DNA of 64,000 nucleotides from Cyclobacteriaceae bacterium. GTDB taxonomy: Bacteria; Bacteroidota; Bacteroidia; Cytophagales; Cyclobacteriaceae. Both the position numbers and the translations under genes were made by a program. Position 1 is the first letter of the stretch, and every line of letters begins with the position of its first letter. The stretch covers positions 186,001 to 250,000 of the forward strand of contig JANQPQ010000056.1 in the NCBI GenBank assembly GCA_028285445.1. The letters are read 5' to 3'. Below, in pieces: positions 33,455 to 42,180 of the stretch. Below the pieces are notes generated by a model. That model saw only the letters and a list, made by a program, of their open reading frames with translations. It did no database searches and was not told the origin of the DNA.

Positions 33455-34054
33455 ATGACAAAACGCTTAAGGAGCATAAAGTTCTTAATACTGCTGCTGA
33501 TTCAACTTTTGCCAATGGCCGTCGTAATCTATTTCGCGATTTTGTTTAAGCAACCGACTGCCAACGCCGGTTGGATTGTTGAGCATGAAACCGGATGCAA
33601 AAGTTGGTCTAGTGTAAACTTTGAAAACAGAAGTTTTAGATGGACTGGCGATTGCACCAACGGTATTGCCGACGGATCAGGTCAATTAACCTTGATACGC
33701 AATGGGTATCAGTTTGCTATTTTCAAGGGGGAGTTGTCGCAGGGGAAGCCAGAAGGCTTTGGAGAAGTAGTTTGGCTTGATGGTGATCGGTTTGAGGGTG
33801 AGTATAAAGATGGCCTACCAAATGGGTTCGGGCGGCTTTATAACGATGACGGCGATTACTACGAAGGGAACTTCGAAAATGGCATTCGTTCAGGTCAAGG
33901 AACCTACTGGTATGAACCCGAGAGTGAGTTAGAGAAATACGTCGGCTCATGGCAAGATGGCAAGCAAAATGGCCAAGGCTCACTCTTTTACCGCAATGGC
34001 ACTCAGATCAAGGGCACTTTTCGCGATGGAATTCTGACGAAGTCAGATCACTAG
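33455..34054 (+). CDS. MORN-repeat protein with one membrane helix
   Basis: A 199-residue protein. One N-terminal helix (about 8-28) is followed by five or so MORN repeats (GNGYQF, GEVVWLDGDRFEGEYKDGLPNG, GRLYNDDGDYYEGNFENG, GSWQDGKQNGQGSLFY). MORN proteins bind membranes or act as stiff spacers. The product should be anchored with its repeats in the periplasm. Two Cys (CKSW, GDCTNG) could form a disulfide. Confidence 0.85.
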   Translation: MTKRLRSIKFLILLLIQLLPMAVVIYFAILFKQPTANAGWIVEHETGCKSWSSVNFENRSFRWTGDCTNGIADGSGQLTLIRNGYQFAIFKGELSQGKPEGFGEVVWLDGDRFEGEYKDGLPNGFGRLYNDDGDYYEGNFENGIRSGQGTYWYEPESELEKYVGSWQDGKQNGQGSLFYRNGTQIKGTFRDGILTKSDH

Positions 34055-34097
34055 GCATGTCATCTCATATCTGTTTACGAACCAAACTTGACATGCT

Positions 34098-35069
34098 ATG
34101 TTTCAAATCGAACCAATCTTATGGTTGCGCTCCTTTTCAAACCCGGTAGTAGACTGGCTTATGATCACTGTTTCCAACCTGGGATATTCAGAGGTGTATG
34201 GAGTAATTATGACTTGCTTGATTTTCGGATACAAAATAAAGAAGAGCCTGGCGGTGATGGTGGCTGCTTTTCTGGTTGGCTTATTGACTCATGGCCTTAA
34301 GAACGGTCTGGAATTTCCACGGCCCAGTGATATTGATATCCGGGTATTACCTGATGGCTACCGACCGCCATTGCAGCTGACCGAAAGCGGGGTTGGGGAA
34401 GGTTTTTGGGATTTTCCCTCACAAGAGGCCTTGGATGCTGCCGCTATGCAAGCGGATTGGAGCTACGGTTTACCTTCCGGCCACGTTAGCGCTGCCACTG
34501 CTATGTTTCTAGCTTTAGCCCTCTTCTTTCGATCAAGGCATGTGCTTTGGTTTTCAATTGGCTGGATTCCTCTAATGTGTATTTCACGGATGTACCTCGG
34601 TAGGCATTTCCTGGCCGACGTGCTTGGAGGTATCATAGTTGGCGCATGTGGAGTATACCTGGGTTATTTGCTTTTAAGAAAACTCAATAAGCAAGAAACC
34701 CCGCGACCAACCCTCCGGTCCCTACTTCCCCTGGCTTATCTTGTTTTGCCTATCGCCATCCTGGCACCCTTCATAGATCTAATTCACGACGAAAATGCGG
34801 GGAGAATCCTTTCTATGCTGGTAATATATCTTTTCCTCATTAAATATGGATTCCCTTCTGATGCTGGCAAATTCTGGATGCGAGCCCTAAGGGTGTTAAT
34901 GGGTGCTGGACTATTTCTGGTTATTGACCAGCTTCTGGGATTTATAATGGAACCGGGAGATTGGGATGATCTACCGTTCGGTGCCTTCATGCGTATTTTC
35001 TTAAGTAGCACAATCTCTTTCATAGGAACTGTACAGATTTCGCGTAAAACCGGCCTTTACCAGGCTTAG
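34098..35069 (+). CDS. PAP2-family membrane phosphatase
   Basis: A 323-residue membrane protein with the three phosphatase motifs: KNGLEFPRP, LPSGHVSAAT and SRMYLGRHFLADV. About seven membrane helices are present; a periplasmic loop (about 78-125) lies between motifs 1 and 2. It should remove phosphate from lipid or isoprenoid phosphates. The C-terminal helices extend beyond the usual PAP2 length. It starts 43 bases after the MORN gene. Confidence 0.9.
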   Translation: MFQIEPILWLRSFSNPVVDWLMITVSNLGYSEVYGVIMTCLIFGYKIKKSLAVMVAAFLVGLLTHGLKNGLEFPRPSDIDIRVLPDGYRPPLQLTESGVGEGFWDFPSQEALDAAAMQADWSYGLPSGHVSAATAMFLALALFFRSRHVLWFSIGWIPLMCISRMYLGRHFLADVLGGIIVGACGVYLGYLLLRKLNKQETPRPTLRSLLPLAYLVLPIAILAPFIDLIHDENAGRILSMLVIYLFLIKYGFPSDAGKFWMRALRVLMGAGLFLVIDQLLGFIMEPGDWDDLPFGAFMRIFLSSTISFIGTVQISRKTGLYQA

Positions 35070-35176
35070 CTGGTACTTAAGGCTGTTTGCCGGCGACAGA
35101 TAGTAATTGCGTGCTGATAAATGGGCTATATTAGTTGCTCGTTTTGTAAGCATGGTATTACCAACTCCGGAAATAC

Positions 35177-35680
35177 ATGGAAGTCACAGATATAGATAGT
35201 TTCCTTTCGTATTACTCAAGGGTGAAAGGAAGAACGGAAAAGTTATTTCAGCATATCCCCGAAGATAAAGTTGAATGGACTTACCGGGAAGGAAAATTCA
35301 CCATAGGCGACATTATTCGTCACCTGGCTTTGATTGAACGGAAAATGTATGCCGAAAATGTTCAGCAAAAGCCAACATTGTACGATGGCTGTGGTGTTGA
35401 ATATGCTAATGGGTTGACTGAGGTGATTCAATTCTATCAGGACATGAATGCCGAATCGATGGCTATCTTCTCAGAACTTAGCAATGCTGACTTAGAAAAA
35501 AAGTGCCTCACTCCTGGCGGCATTGAAATATCAATTTGGAAATGGCTACGTGCTATGGTTGAACACGAAGTTCATCATCGCGGGCAGCTTTATACTTATC
35601 TCGGGATGCTCGGTATTACAACTCCTCCCATTTATGGGCTTACTTCTGAGGAGGTAATAGCTAACAGTGCAAAAGAGTAA
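35177..35680 (+). CDS. DinB-family protein
   Basis: A 167-residue four-helix protein with the metal-site pattern of DinB/YfiT: His in DIIRHLALIE and the late HHRGQLYTYLGML with a conserved EHEVHHRGQ. These enzymes bind a divalent metal and often act as thiol transferases using bacillithiol. The next gene is 18 bases away and likely in the same transcript. Confidence 0.88.
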   Translation: MEVTDIDSFLSYYSRVKGRTEKLFQHIPEDKVEWTYREGKFTIGDIIRHLALIERKMYAENVQQKPTLYDGCGVEYANGLTEVIQFYQDMNAESMAIFSELSNADLEKKCLTPGGIEISIWKWLRAMVEHEVHHRGQLYTYLGMLGITTPPIYGLTSEEVIANSAKE

Positions 35681-35698
35681 ATTCAAGGTGAATACGGA

Positions 35699-36070
35699 AT
35701 GGATGAGATTGTATTAAAGGGAATTCCCACTTTTAGAATACTCGACTACAACAAGGCGCTAAACTTTTATATTGATGGTCTGGGATTTGATGTTGATTGG
35801 GAACATCGCTTTGGCCCTGATGAGCCAGTCTATATGCAAGTATCCCGGAATGGATTGACTCTACACCTCACTGAAAACGAGAGATTCGACAATGGCATAA
35901 TTATTTTCATTGACTGTCAAAAATTGATGAAATTCTACGAGGAATTGAGCAATCGGGAAGTTAAACTTGAGATCCCGAAACCTGAAAAAACGGCTTGGGG
36001 AACTTTACAAATGGAAATCGAAGACCCGTTTGGAAATCTACTTAGGTTTAATGAAACAATACTCGAATAG
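35699..36070 (+). CDS. VOC-family (glyoxalase/bleomycin-resistance-like) protein
   Basis: A 123-residue protein with two beta-alpha-beta-beta-beta units (FRILDYNKALNFYIDGLGF; YMQVSRNGLTLHLTE; EIEDPFGNLLRFNE). His in LTLHLTE and Glu in LRFNE are at the usual metal positions, but dimeric bleomycin-binding members need no metal. It may give tolerance to a small toxic compound. Confidence 0.88.
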   Translation: MDEIVLKGIPTFRILDYNKALNFYIDGLGFDVDWEHRFGPDEPVYMQVSRNGLTLHLTENERFDNGIIIFIDCQKLMKFYEELSNREVKLEIPKPEKTAWGTLQMEIEDPFGNLLRFNETILE

Positions 36071-36122
36071 CGTTGCGGCACGATCTGAAGTCCGCAGTTA
36101 ATCTGTTAAGATTCTCAAACTA

Positions 36123-37037
36123 ATGACCGGTCCAGATAGTCTACAGCAAGCTGATTACAAGCATCGAATTGATCTGGTTTTCAAATTCATTGATAACAAT
36201 CTGGATGCAGACTTGTCTTTGAGCACCGTATCCGAAATTGCATACTTCTCCCCTTTTCATTTTCATCGAATCTTTAAGTTAGTTACCGGAGAAACCTTGA
36301 ATGAATATGTTACCAGGCGCAGAATTGAGAAATCTGCCTTAGACCTATTACATAAGAACATCAGCACCAAAGAGATAGCCTATAAATACGGATTTAGTGA
36401 TTCTTCATTTTCCAGAGCTTTCAAGAACTACTTTGGGGCAAGCCCGACAGAATTTAAGAAGCAAAACCCAAACAGATTTAGCAAGATTCGTCAACTGGAA
36501 AGCAAGAATGGTCAAGACTATCCAGACTTTGAAAAATATGTTTGCATTATCGATAATCTAAAAAAATGGATAGACATGAATGCAAACATTAAAATTGAAG
36601 AAACCGCAGAGTTGAATCTAGCCGGGGTAACACACATTGGAATCAATGGAGTTGAGGCTGCTTTTGAAAAGCTTATAAGGTGGGCAAATTCTAAGGGACT
36701 TATGCAAGAGGATGCCATGTTAGGCAGAGTGTTCTACGATAGCATCAAAGTAACTGATCCGGATAAAGTGCGAATGAGCGTTTTCATCATAACTGATGAC
36801 CCTATCGAAGCTGAAGGTGAAATCAATAATCTAACAATTAAAAAAGGAAAATGTATCGTTGGTAGATTCGAAATCACGCCTGATGAATTCGGGAAGTCGT
36901 GGTCAGGCCTATTTATCTGGATGAATGAAAATGGATACAAGAAGAGTGCAGAAAACCCATTCGAGATTTATCATAACGATTATAGAGAGCATCCGGAAAA
37001 TAAGTTCATTGTCGACTTGTACATACCAATTGAGTAG
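36123..37037 (+). CDS. AraC-family regulator with GyrI-like effector domain
   Basis: A 304-residue regulator. The two helix-turn-helix motifs are at the N-terminus (about 15-110; LSLSTVSEIAYFSPFHFHRIFK and STKEIAYKYGFSDSSFSRAFK), followed by a GyrI-like ligand-binding domain (about 155-300; LNLAGVTHIG, KGKCIVGRFEI). This order is typical of multidrug-binding activators. It may control the nearby DinB and VOC genes. Confidence 0.9.
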   Translation: MTGPDSLQQADYKHRIDLVFKFIDNNLDADLSLSTVSEIAYFSPFHFHRIFKLVTGETLNEYVTRRRIEKSALDLLHKNISTKEIAYKYGFSDSSFSRAFKNYFGASPTEFKKQNPNRFSKIRQLESKNGQDYPDFEKYVCIIDNLKKWIDMNANIKIEETAELNLAGVTHIGINGVEAAFEKLIRWANSKGLMQEDAMLGRVFYDSIKVTDPDKVRMSVFIITDDPIEAEGEINNLTIKKGKCIVGRFEITPDEFGKSWSGLFIWMNENGYKKSAENPFEIYHNDYREHPENKFIVDLYIPIE

Positions 37038-37080
37038 AGTGTGGTATTTGGCTGGAAGCTCCATCCCAACCTTATAGAAC

Positions 37081-37599
37081 ATGATAAAACCAGTATTGAA
37101 AATTTTGTTGGGTTTTTTTCTGTTCATGTTTATTGGAATAAAATATGATGACGAATTTTATGAGCCTAGTTTCTTCGTTAAGCACAGGCCCAATCTAAAA
37201 GTAGAATACTACAGCGCAATTGGCATGCAAGATTTGACAATAGACGACTTGGAGGGAAACAGAAAAGAGGAGGAACTTGTCTACCGGGAGTTTGTTGGAG
37301 ATTTCTATGAGGACGATCTTCTCGACCAGCTTTCCTTTTTTATTATACCCTTAATGAGCCTATTGATCTTATCAGGATCAGCACAGCTAGTTGGCTTAAT
37401 AAAAAGTGGAAGCTCTCTTCTAAAATTCGTCCTTGGTTACTTGGGCAATCTCGTCATGGTATTTACCACATTCACCGTGTATTGGGGGTTAAATATTGAT
37501 GGCGTTTCAGTTATCATTGCTTTTTGGATACTAAGCCTGGCAAGCATTCTATTAATTGACAGAAAAGTGAAGCCTATACCGCAACCTAAATCGAAGTGA
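37081..37599 (+). CDS. Small membrane protein of unknown function
   Basis: A 172-residue protein with a helix near the start (8-24) and three more in the C-terminal half (about 84-103, 112-135, 138-158). The first loop (25-80) is charged and periplasmic by prediction. No family is recognised. It follows the AraC gene by 43 bases. Confidence 0.6.
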   Translation: MIKPVLKILLGFFLFMFIGIKYDDEFYEPSFFVKHRPNLKVEYYSAIGMQDLTIDDLEGNRKEEELVYREFVGDFYEDDLLDQLSFFIIPLMSLLILSGSAQLVGLIKSGSSLLKFVLGYLGNLVMVFTTFTVYWGLNIDGVSVIIAFWILSLASILLIDRKVKPIPQPKSK

Positions 37600-37634
37600 A
37601 CAAGCATGTGCCACTCCAAGAATCGCTATGGAAA

Positions 37635-37712
37635 ATGAAATACACTTTTTCGCTAGATGGAAATGACTTTGTGATTGGGCAACTGTTTATATCGGTAGAA
37701 GTTAAAATCTAA
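37635..37712 (+). pseudogene. N-terminal remnant of a YcxB-like protein
   Basis: A 25-codon frame with a good ATG reads MKYTFSLDGNDFVIGQLFIS before a stop. The pattern (short beta start, then DF-x-QLF) matches the first residues of YcxB-like membrane proteins, which are normally much longer. The rest is absent. It is likely a truncated copy; the similarity is from memory. Confidence 0.35.
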
Positions 37713-37727
37713 AACACTCAATTCCCT

Positions 37728-38168
37728 ATGAGAATTCCACTAATCATCATTAGCATTCTTACCGCCCAGTTAGCTTTAGCTCAGGTCAACATTAAAAAAG
37801 AGAAACTGCAGGATATTGAAGACGTTCATGAATGGATGAGCAGCTTACATAGCGGTACCATAAAATGGCTCGATGAGCCAAACAGCGAGGTTGAGGCAGT
37901 ACAGTATAGACTTGGAATTGGTATTTCTGAAATCTACCACACTATGATTTTAGAACGTATGACATTTGGCAAGGAAGGTTGCTGCAAGCAAATCACTGAT
38001 ATTTGGAAGCTTGACATCTGGGATGCCTCCTTGCGCTACGAAATATCTCCTGAAGCACCAATTGAATTTACAAAATGGTTAGGCTTTCAAAAGTTTCGCA
38101 TTGCCATTAGCGGGAAAACCTACCTGGTCGACTTCTCAGGTGAAGACTGGACCCTAGAACCAGAATAG
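37728..38168 (+). CDS. Small secreted protein of unknown function
   Basis: A 146-residue protein with a signal peptide (about 1-18). The mature part has a double Cys (GCCKQ) and a Trp-rich segment (TDIWKLDIWDASLRYE). No family is recognised. It lies alone between two small genes of unknown function. Confidence 0.6.
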   Translation: MRIPLIIISILTAQLALAQVNIKKEKLQDIEDVHEWMSSLHSGTIKWLDEPNSEVEAVQYRLGIGISEIYHTMILERMTFGKEGCCKQITDIWKLDIWDASLRYEISPEAPIEFTKWLGFQKFRIAISGKTYLVDFSGEDWTLEPE

Positions 38169-38263
38169 CGTCCTTTTATTACCCCAGGGTATAACCGCAC
38201 GAGCTTCCGCAACATGATTTCAAACTTAACCGTTGACAGGTTAGAAGTCTAGCCTATAGACTA

Positions 38264-38812
38264 ATGACACGAAAGAGAATTATATTCTGGCTTATTGTCG
38301 TCTCCGGGGCACTATATTGGTTCAACCTTGAAATGGAGGCCGGTGTAACCCTTTGGGGTGAACAAGTGAGATTAGCAAGTTTTGCATTCTTAATTCTCAC
38401 ATGTATTTCAGTTGTCATATTTCTACTAGGCGAATCAAAGCTGGTATTTCGGTCAACATTGATTATTGCAGCCATATTTCTAATTCTCAACAGTTTGCTC
38501 TCCTCTGAAGTAACCTACCTGCAATATCGATCCTACCAATATTCCAAGATTTACGAGATAAAAACCTGTGAACTTGCCGAGAAGGCATTTTATAAAGATC
38601 TTGAAAATGGTGATTTGAGATATTTCACCTTTGGGCTTGGTGAGCATGAGCCAACACGTGACTATCTCGAGGACAAATACGATCTGGAGGTCTTTCATGT
38701 TGGCTGTGTAGTGGATAATTCTTTGATCTGTTATAATGAGCTTGTTGAGCAACACATTGCCAAAGAAAAGCAGCTGGATTTCTGGGCTTTCATGGATCAA
38801 TGGGAGGAGTAA
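38264..38812 (+). CDS. Membrane protein of unknown function
   Basis: A 182-residue protein with three N-terminal membrane helices (about 4-22, 36-54, 63-80) and a soluble C-terminal half (85-182) with two or three Cys (IKTCELAEKAF, VGCVVDNSLICYNELV). A similar layout is seen in many Bacteroidota hypotheticals. No function can be given. Confidence 0.6.
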   Translation: MTRKRIIFWLIVVSGALYWFNLEMEAGVTLWGEQVRLASFAFLILTCISVVIFLLGESKLVFRSTLIIAAIFLILNSLLSSEVTYLQYRSYQYSKIYEIKTCELAEKAFYKDLENGDLRYFTFGLGEHEPTRDYLEDKYDLEVFHVGCVVDNSLICYNELVEQHIAKEKQLDFWAFMDQWEE

Positions 38813-38996
38813 GCAGAAACGGACAGACACCAAAACCGACCCCTCATTCACCAGATAGCATGCGCCATTCCTATCATACGCAGGCCTCTTTAAGTAGCTC
38901 TATGCTTCTATGCTCCTCCACATAAATTATGTTAACGGTTTGTTATTCATGTAGAGCCAGCCACTCTTAAGTGGAAAATTTCCTATTTTCATCGCC

Positions 38997-41036
38997 ATGA
39001 AATCAACTAAGAATCTTCGCTTGGCGACGTTAGTCTCCTTTTGCATTTTTACATCAGTTGCCTTGCTAACTACTTGCCAGCCAGAGGAAACTGAAGAGCC
39101 GTATTTGCTCGGCTTTGGCTATGGTATTAATAGCAGTACCCTAATGGTAAATGATATTGACGCCGCCAGCAAATATTTTAAGGATACACTCGGTTTTAGA
39201 ATGCGTGGAAGCGCCAGAGCAGGGAATTTCGACGGAACACTGGTTGCCCCCATCACCTTCCCGGATAATACTGCCATAGAGTTGTTATCTGTCGAAGATT
39301 CAGTTGAGGATGGTACTATTCCCGAGTTCATTTCGAACTTTCTGGCCTCAGTCCAAGGTGTCCACCATTATTCTCTTGCCAGCTCATCAGCCGATTCTAC
39401 TGCTAACTGGCTTACCAAGAAAGGCTTTCTCCTGGATACCATTGCATCTTACCGAACTACAGAAGTACGAGATGGTTGGTCTCGAGATGACGGTACCATG
39501 AAACGCAAAAGCCTGGATTTCAATGCCAACAATCCCCCACCCCACTTGCCCAGGTTCATCGAACGGACTGATTACAACTACAAACAAGCGTATGACCAAT
39601 GGAGAACTTACTATGGCTTTAACCGCAGGTATAATGAGCACCCCAACGGGGTAGTTGGTATGTCAGCCATTTGTATTGTTGTTCAGGATTTAGCGGCAAT
39701 TAGTGGTGAATTTCAGAAAATGGGATTTGAGCAACTGGAGGTGAATGACGCAATGGCCCGCTACAAGATTTATAGGAATCAGGAGCTGCAGTTAATGTCT
39801 GCTGGCGATGATGAAAAACTGAACGCATTCCTTGCACAGCGAGGAGAGGGCGTTTACGCCTTAAGGTTTGAAGTAATAAACCTGGACTCTACTTATCAAT
39901 ACCTGGAAAACGAATTACCTGGAGAAGCACTGAACAAATCCTCAGAACGAATAATCATACCCCAGGAGTATGCCTATGGGGTACAGTTGGAATTTGTACA
40001 AGAGTCGGAAGAGCAAGGCTTATTGGCCAGCACATTGCGGCCCGATGACGAACTAGACAGTAGTTCCATAAAACACGCGGAGAATTTGTATTCTACCTAT
40101 TGCGCCCTTTGCCACGGCGCTGACAGAGAGGGATACGCTGCGGATAATGCTCCTTCCCTACGCTCTAAGTCGCTGCTGGCAACCAGCGAGAACAATAATT
40201 TCATGCGCTACACCATCCAGTATGGTAGAGCGAACACCGCTATGGCTGGCTACCTTGACCGCCGAGGTGGACCAATGGAGTACATAGACATAGAGATTCT
40301 CCTGGAATGGCTTTACCAGACTGCTGAAGTTGAAGACGGGATTGATTTATCACGTGAGCCCGTGCATGGAGATATAGCCCTTGGGGCCACAATCTATGCC
40401 GACAATTGCGCAGTTTGCCACGGCGCCGAGGGCGAGGGTGTCTCCGCTCCTGCCTTGGGCAACCCTATGCTTTTGGCAACGGCCACCGATCACTTTCTTC
40501 GCTATGCAATTGCCGAGGGAAGGGACGGAACCCCTATGTTAGCCTTTAAGGAAACACTAGATAGTACAGAAATTGATGCCGTCACTGCCTTTCTCCGCAC
40601 CAGGGCCTCTGGTTGGGATATTCCTGAGCCAGATACTGTTACCATCCCTTCGCCGGAGAACTACGTGCTGAATCCGGATAATGCTGCTCCTAACTTCAAT
40701 TTGAGAGAGGATAAATATGTTTCTGCGGTACAAGTTAACCAGGCCATGCAAGACAGCCTGCGTATGATCATCCTTGATGCCAGATCTGAGGTAGCCTGGC
40801 GGCAGATGCATATACCTGGATCTCTTCCTGTACCCTATTATGAAGATCCTGAAAACTTCATCGATGATATTCCCAACGACAGTACTCAGATCGTTATTTA
40901 TTGTGCCTGTCCACACGCTGCCTCGCAACGGGTGATGAACACTTTGAAAAGACATGGTTATGAAAATACCGCTATTCTAGACGAAGGCATTCTGGTTTGG
41001 GCACAGATGGGCTTCCCAGTGCGCAATGGGAATTAG
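38997..41036 (+). CDS. Lipoprotein fusing VOC-like, two cytochrome c and rhodanese domains
   Basis: A 679-residue protein with a leader ending in LLTTC. Residues 40-345 contain two VOC-like halves (LMVNDIDAASKYFKDTLGF; ICIVVQDLAAISGEFQKMGF). Two class I cytochrome c domains follow, with haem sites CALCH (369-373) and CAVCH (471-475) and distal Met candidates. The C-terminal rhodanese domain (about 590-675) has DARSEVAW and the active loop YCACPHAAS with Cys636. It should be periplasmic and join sulfur transfer to electron transfer. A DsrE-like gene follows, which supports a sulfur role. Confidence 0.88.
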   Translation: MKSTKNLRLATLVSFCIFTSVALLTTCQPEETEEPYLLGFGYGINSSTLMVNDIDAASKYFKDTLGFRMRGSARAGNFDGTLVAPITFPDNTAIELLSVEDSVEDGTIPEFISNFLASVQGVHHYSLASSSADSTANWLTKKGFLLDTIASYRTTEVRDGWSRDDGTMKRKSLDFNANNPPPHLPRFIERTDYNYKQAYDQWRTYYGFNRRYNEHPNGVVGMSAICIVVQDLAAISGEFQKMGFEQLEVNDAMARYKIYRNQELQLMSAGDDEKLNAFLAQRGEGVYALRFEVINLDSTYQYLENELPGEALNKSSERIIIPQEYAYGVQLEFVQESEEQGLLASTLRPDDELDSSSIKHAENLYSTYCALCHGADREGYAADNAPSLRSKSLLATSENNNFMRYTIQYGRANTAMAGYLDRRGGPMEYIDIEILLEWLYQTAEVEDGIDLSREPVHGDIALGATIYADNCAVCHGAEGEGVSAPALGNPMLLATATDHFLRYAIAEGRDGTPMLAFKETLDSTEIDAVTAFLRTRASGWDIPEPDTVTIPSPENYVLNPDNAAPNFNLREDKYVSAVQVNQAMQDSLRMIILDARSEVAWRQMHIPGSLPVPYYEDPENFIDDIPNDSTQIVIYCACPHAASQRVMNTLKRHGYENTAILDEGILVWAQMGFPVRNGN

Positions 41037-41095
41037 ATATTTCTTAACTTTTCCGGTGAAAGTGGAATCCACTACTTTCAGCTAAAACCGATATC

Positions 41096-41626
41096 ATGAG
41101 ATACTTGCTAAGCACACTGCTAGTCTGCTCCATTATCGCAAGCCAGGCCCAGGACAGGGTTAACCCGGTGATTAAAAGCTATGGAGGAATTTTTAATATC
41201 CCCGGGGCCACGGTAAAACCGGACCCAAATCAGGAATACAAGATAGTTGTTGATGTCTATGGTGGCGCCGATGATAAGAAAGACCTGGACTGGTCTTTAC
41301 ATAACGTCGCCCGTATGCTCAACCTTCATGCAGTTGGCGGTGTACCGGCAGAGAACATGAAGGTAGTGCTGGCTTTGCATGCCCAATCTACCTTCTCTAC
41401 CTTAAGTGACAAGGCCTACAAAAAGCAGTTTGGCACAGCTAATCCGAATACAAACCTGATCAAAGAACTGAAGGAAGCAGGCGTAAAGATTACGGTTTGC
41501 GGCCAATCGCTACGGGCCAGGGGTTTTGAAAAAGATGAACTGAGGGGCGAAATTGAAGTAGCCACATCTATGCTCACCACGGTGACGCACTATCAGAATT
41601 TGGGGTATATACTATTGAAGTTTTAG
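41096..41626 (+). CDS. Periplasmic DsrE/DsrF-like protein
   Basis: A 176-residue protein with a signal peptide (about 1-18). The DsrE-like fold is suggested by YKIVVDVYGG near the start of the domain, NMKVVLALHAQST, and a conserved Cys in KITVCGQSLRARGF at the site where DsrE-type proteins carry their sulfur-binding Cys. It is 59 bases after the rhodanese-cytochrome fusion, and the two are probably co-transcribed and handle sulfur compounds together. Confidence 0.8.
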   Translation: MRYLLSTLLVCSIIASQAQDRVNPVIKSYGGIFNIPGATVKPDPNQEYKIVVDVYGGADDKKDLDWSLHNVARMLNLHAVGGVPAENMKVVLALHAQSTFSTLSDKAYKKQFGTANPNTNLIKELKEAGVKITVCGQSLRARGFEKDELRGEIEVATSMLTTVTHYQNLGYILLKF

Positions 41627-41689
41627 ACTAAGCTAACTTGCCAGGGCTCTTCCTCTTGACGGAATTCTAAGCTATTTCAATAAAAATAT

Positions 41690-41712
41690 GGTTACAAAAC
41701 GGTTTGGTAACC
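41690..41712. promoter_or_regulatory. Palindromic operator candidate upstream of a DoxX-like gene
   Basis: GGTTAC (41690-41695) and GTAACC (41707-41712) are exact reverse complements, and the inner AAA and TTT extend the symmetry. The site is 80 bases before the DoxX-like start. A repressor gene is not adjacent. Confidence 0.45.
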
Positions 41713-41792
41713 TACCCTGTTCCTAAATTCCTTAACTATGCAGTATAACACCTACATCACCTCGTGACAAAAGCCAACTAACCACCTAAAAA

Positions 41793-42170
41793 ATGAAAAA
41801 GAAAGTTCTACTTGTAGTATCCGTATTGTTTGGTCTGATGTTCGTCAATTCAGGACTTAACAAGTTTTTCAACTTTATACCCCCGCCAGAAAATATGCCT
41901 GAAAGTTTAATCCAACTTACTACTGCATTGGGCAGTATTGGTTGGTTTATGCCTTTACTAGGAGGGGCTGAAGTTGTCGCGGGTTTGATATTCATGATCC
42001 CAAAATATCGTGCCTTAGGGGCCATTATGATCTTTCCGGTGATGGTTGGAATCATGCTAACGCATGCACTAACCGACACATCGGGGCTACCTGTGGCACT
42101 AGCGCTATTTGTAGTGAACCTATGGGTTCTTTTCGAAGAAAGGGAAAAATACCTACCCATGATCCGGTAG
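41793..42170 (+). CDS. DoxX-like membrane protein
   Basis: A 125-residue protein with four membrane helices and the DoxX-type motifs: LMFVNSGLNKFF in the first helix and GGAEVVAGLIFMIPKYRALGA between helices two and three. DoxX proteins are linked to thiol or quinone redox in some bacteria. Upstream are a DsrE-like and a rhodanese gene, but a 166-base gap with its own palindrome suggests separate control. Confidence 0.82.
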   Translation: MKKKVLLVVSVLFGLMFVNSGLNKFFNFIPPPENMPESLIQLTTALGSIGWFMPLLGGAEVVAGLIFMIPKYRALGAIMIFPVMVGIMLTHALTDTSGLPVALALFVVNLWVLFEEREKYLPMIR

Positions 42171-42180
42171 GTTTCTTGGA

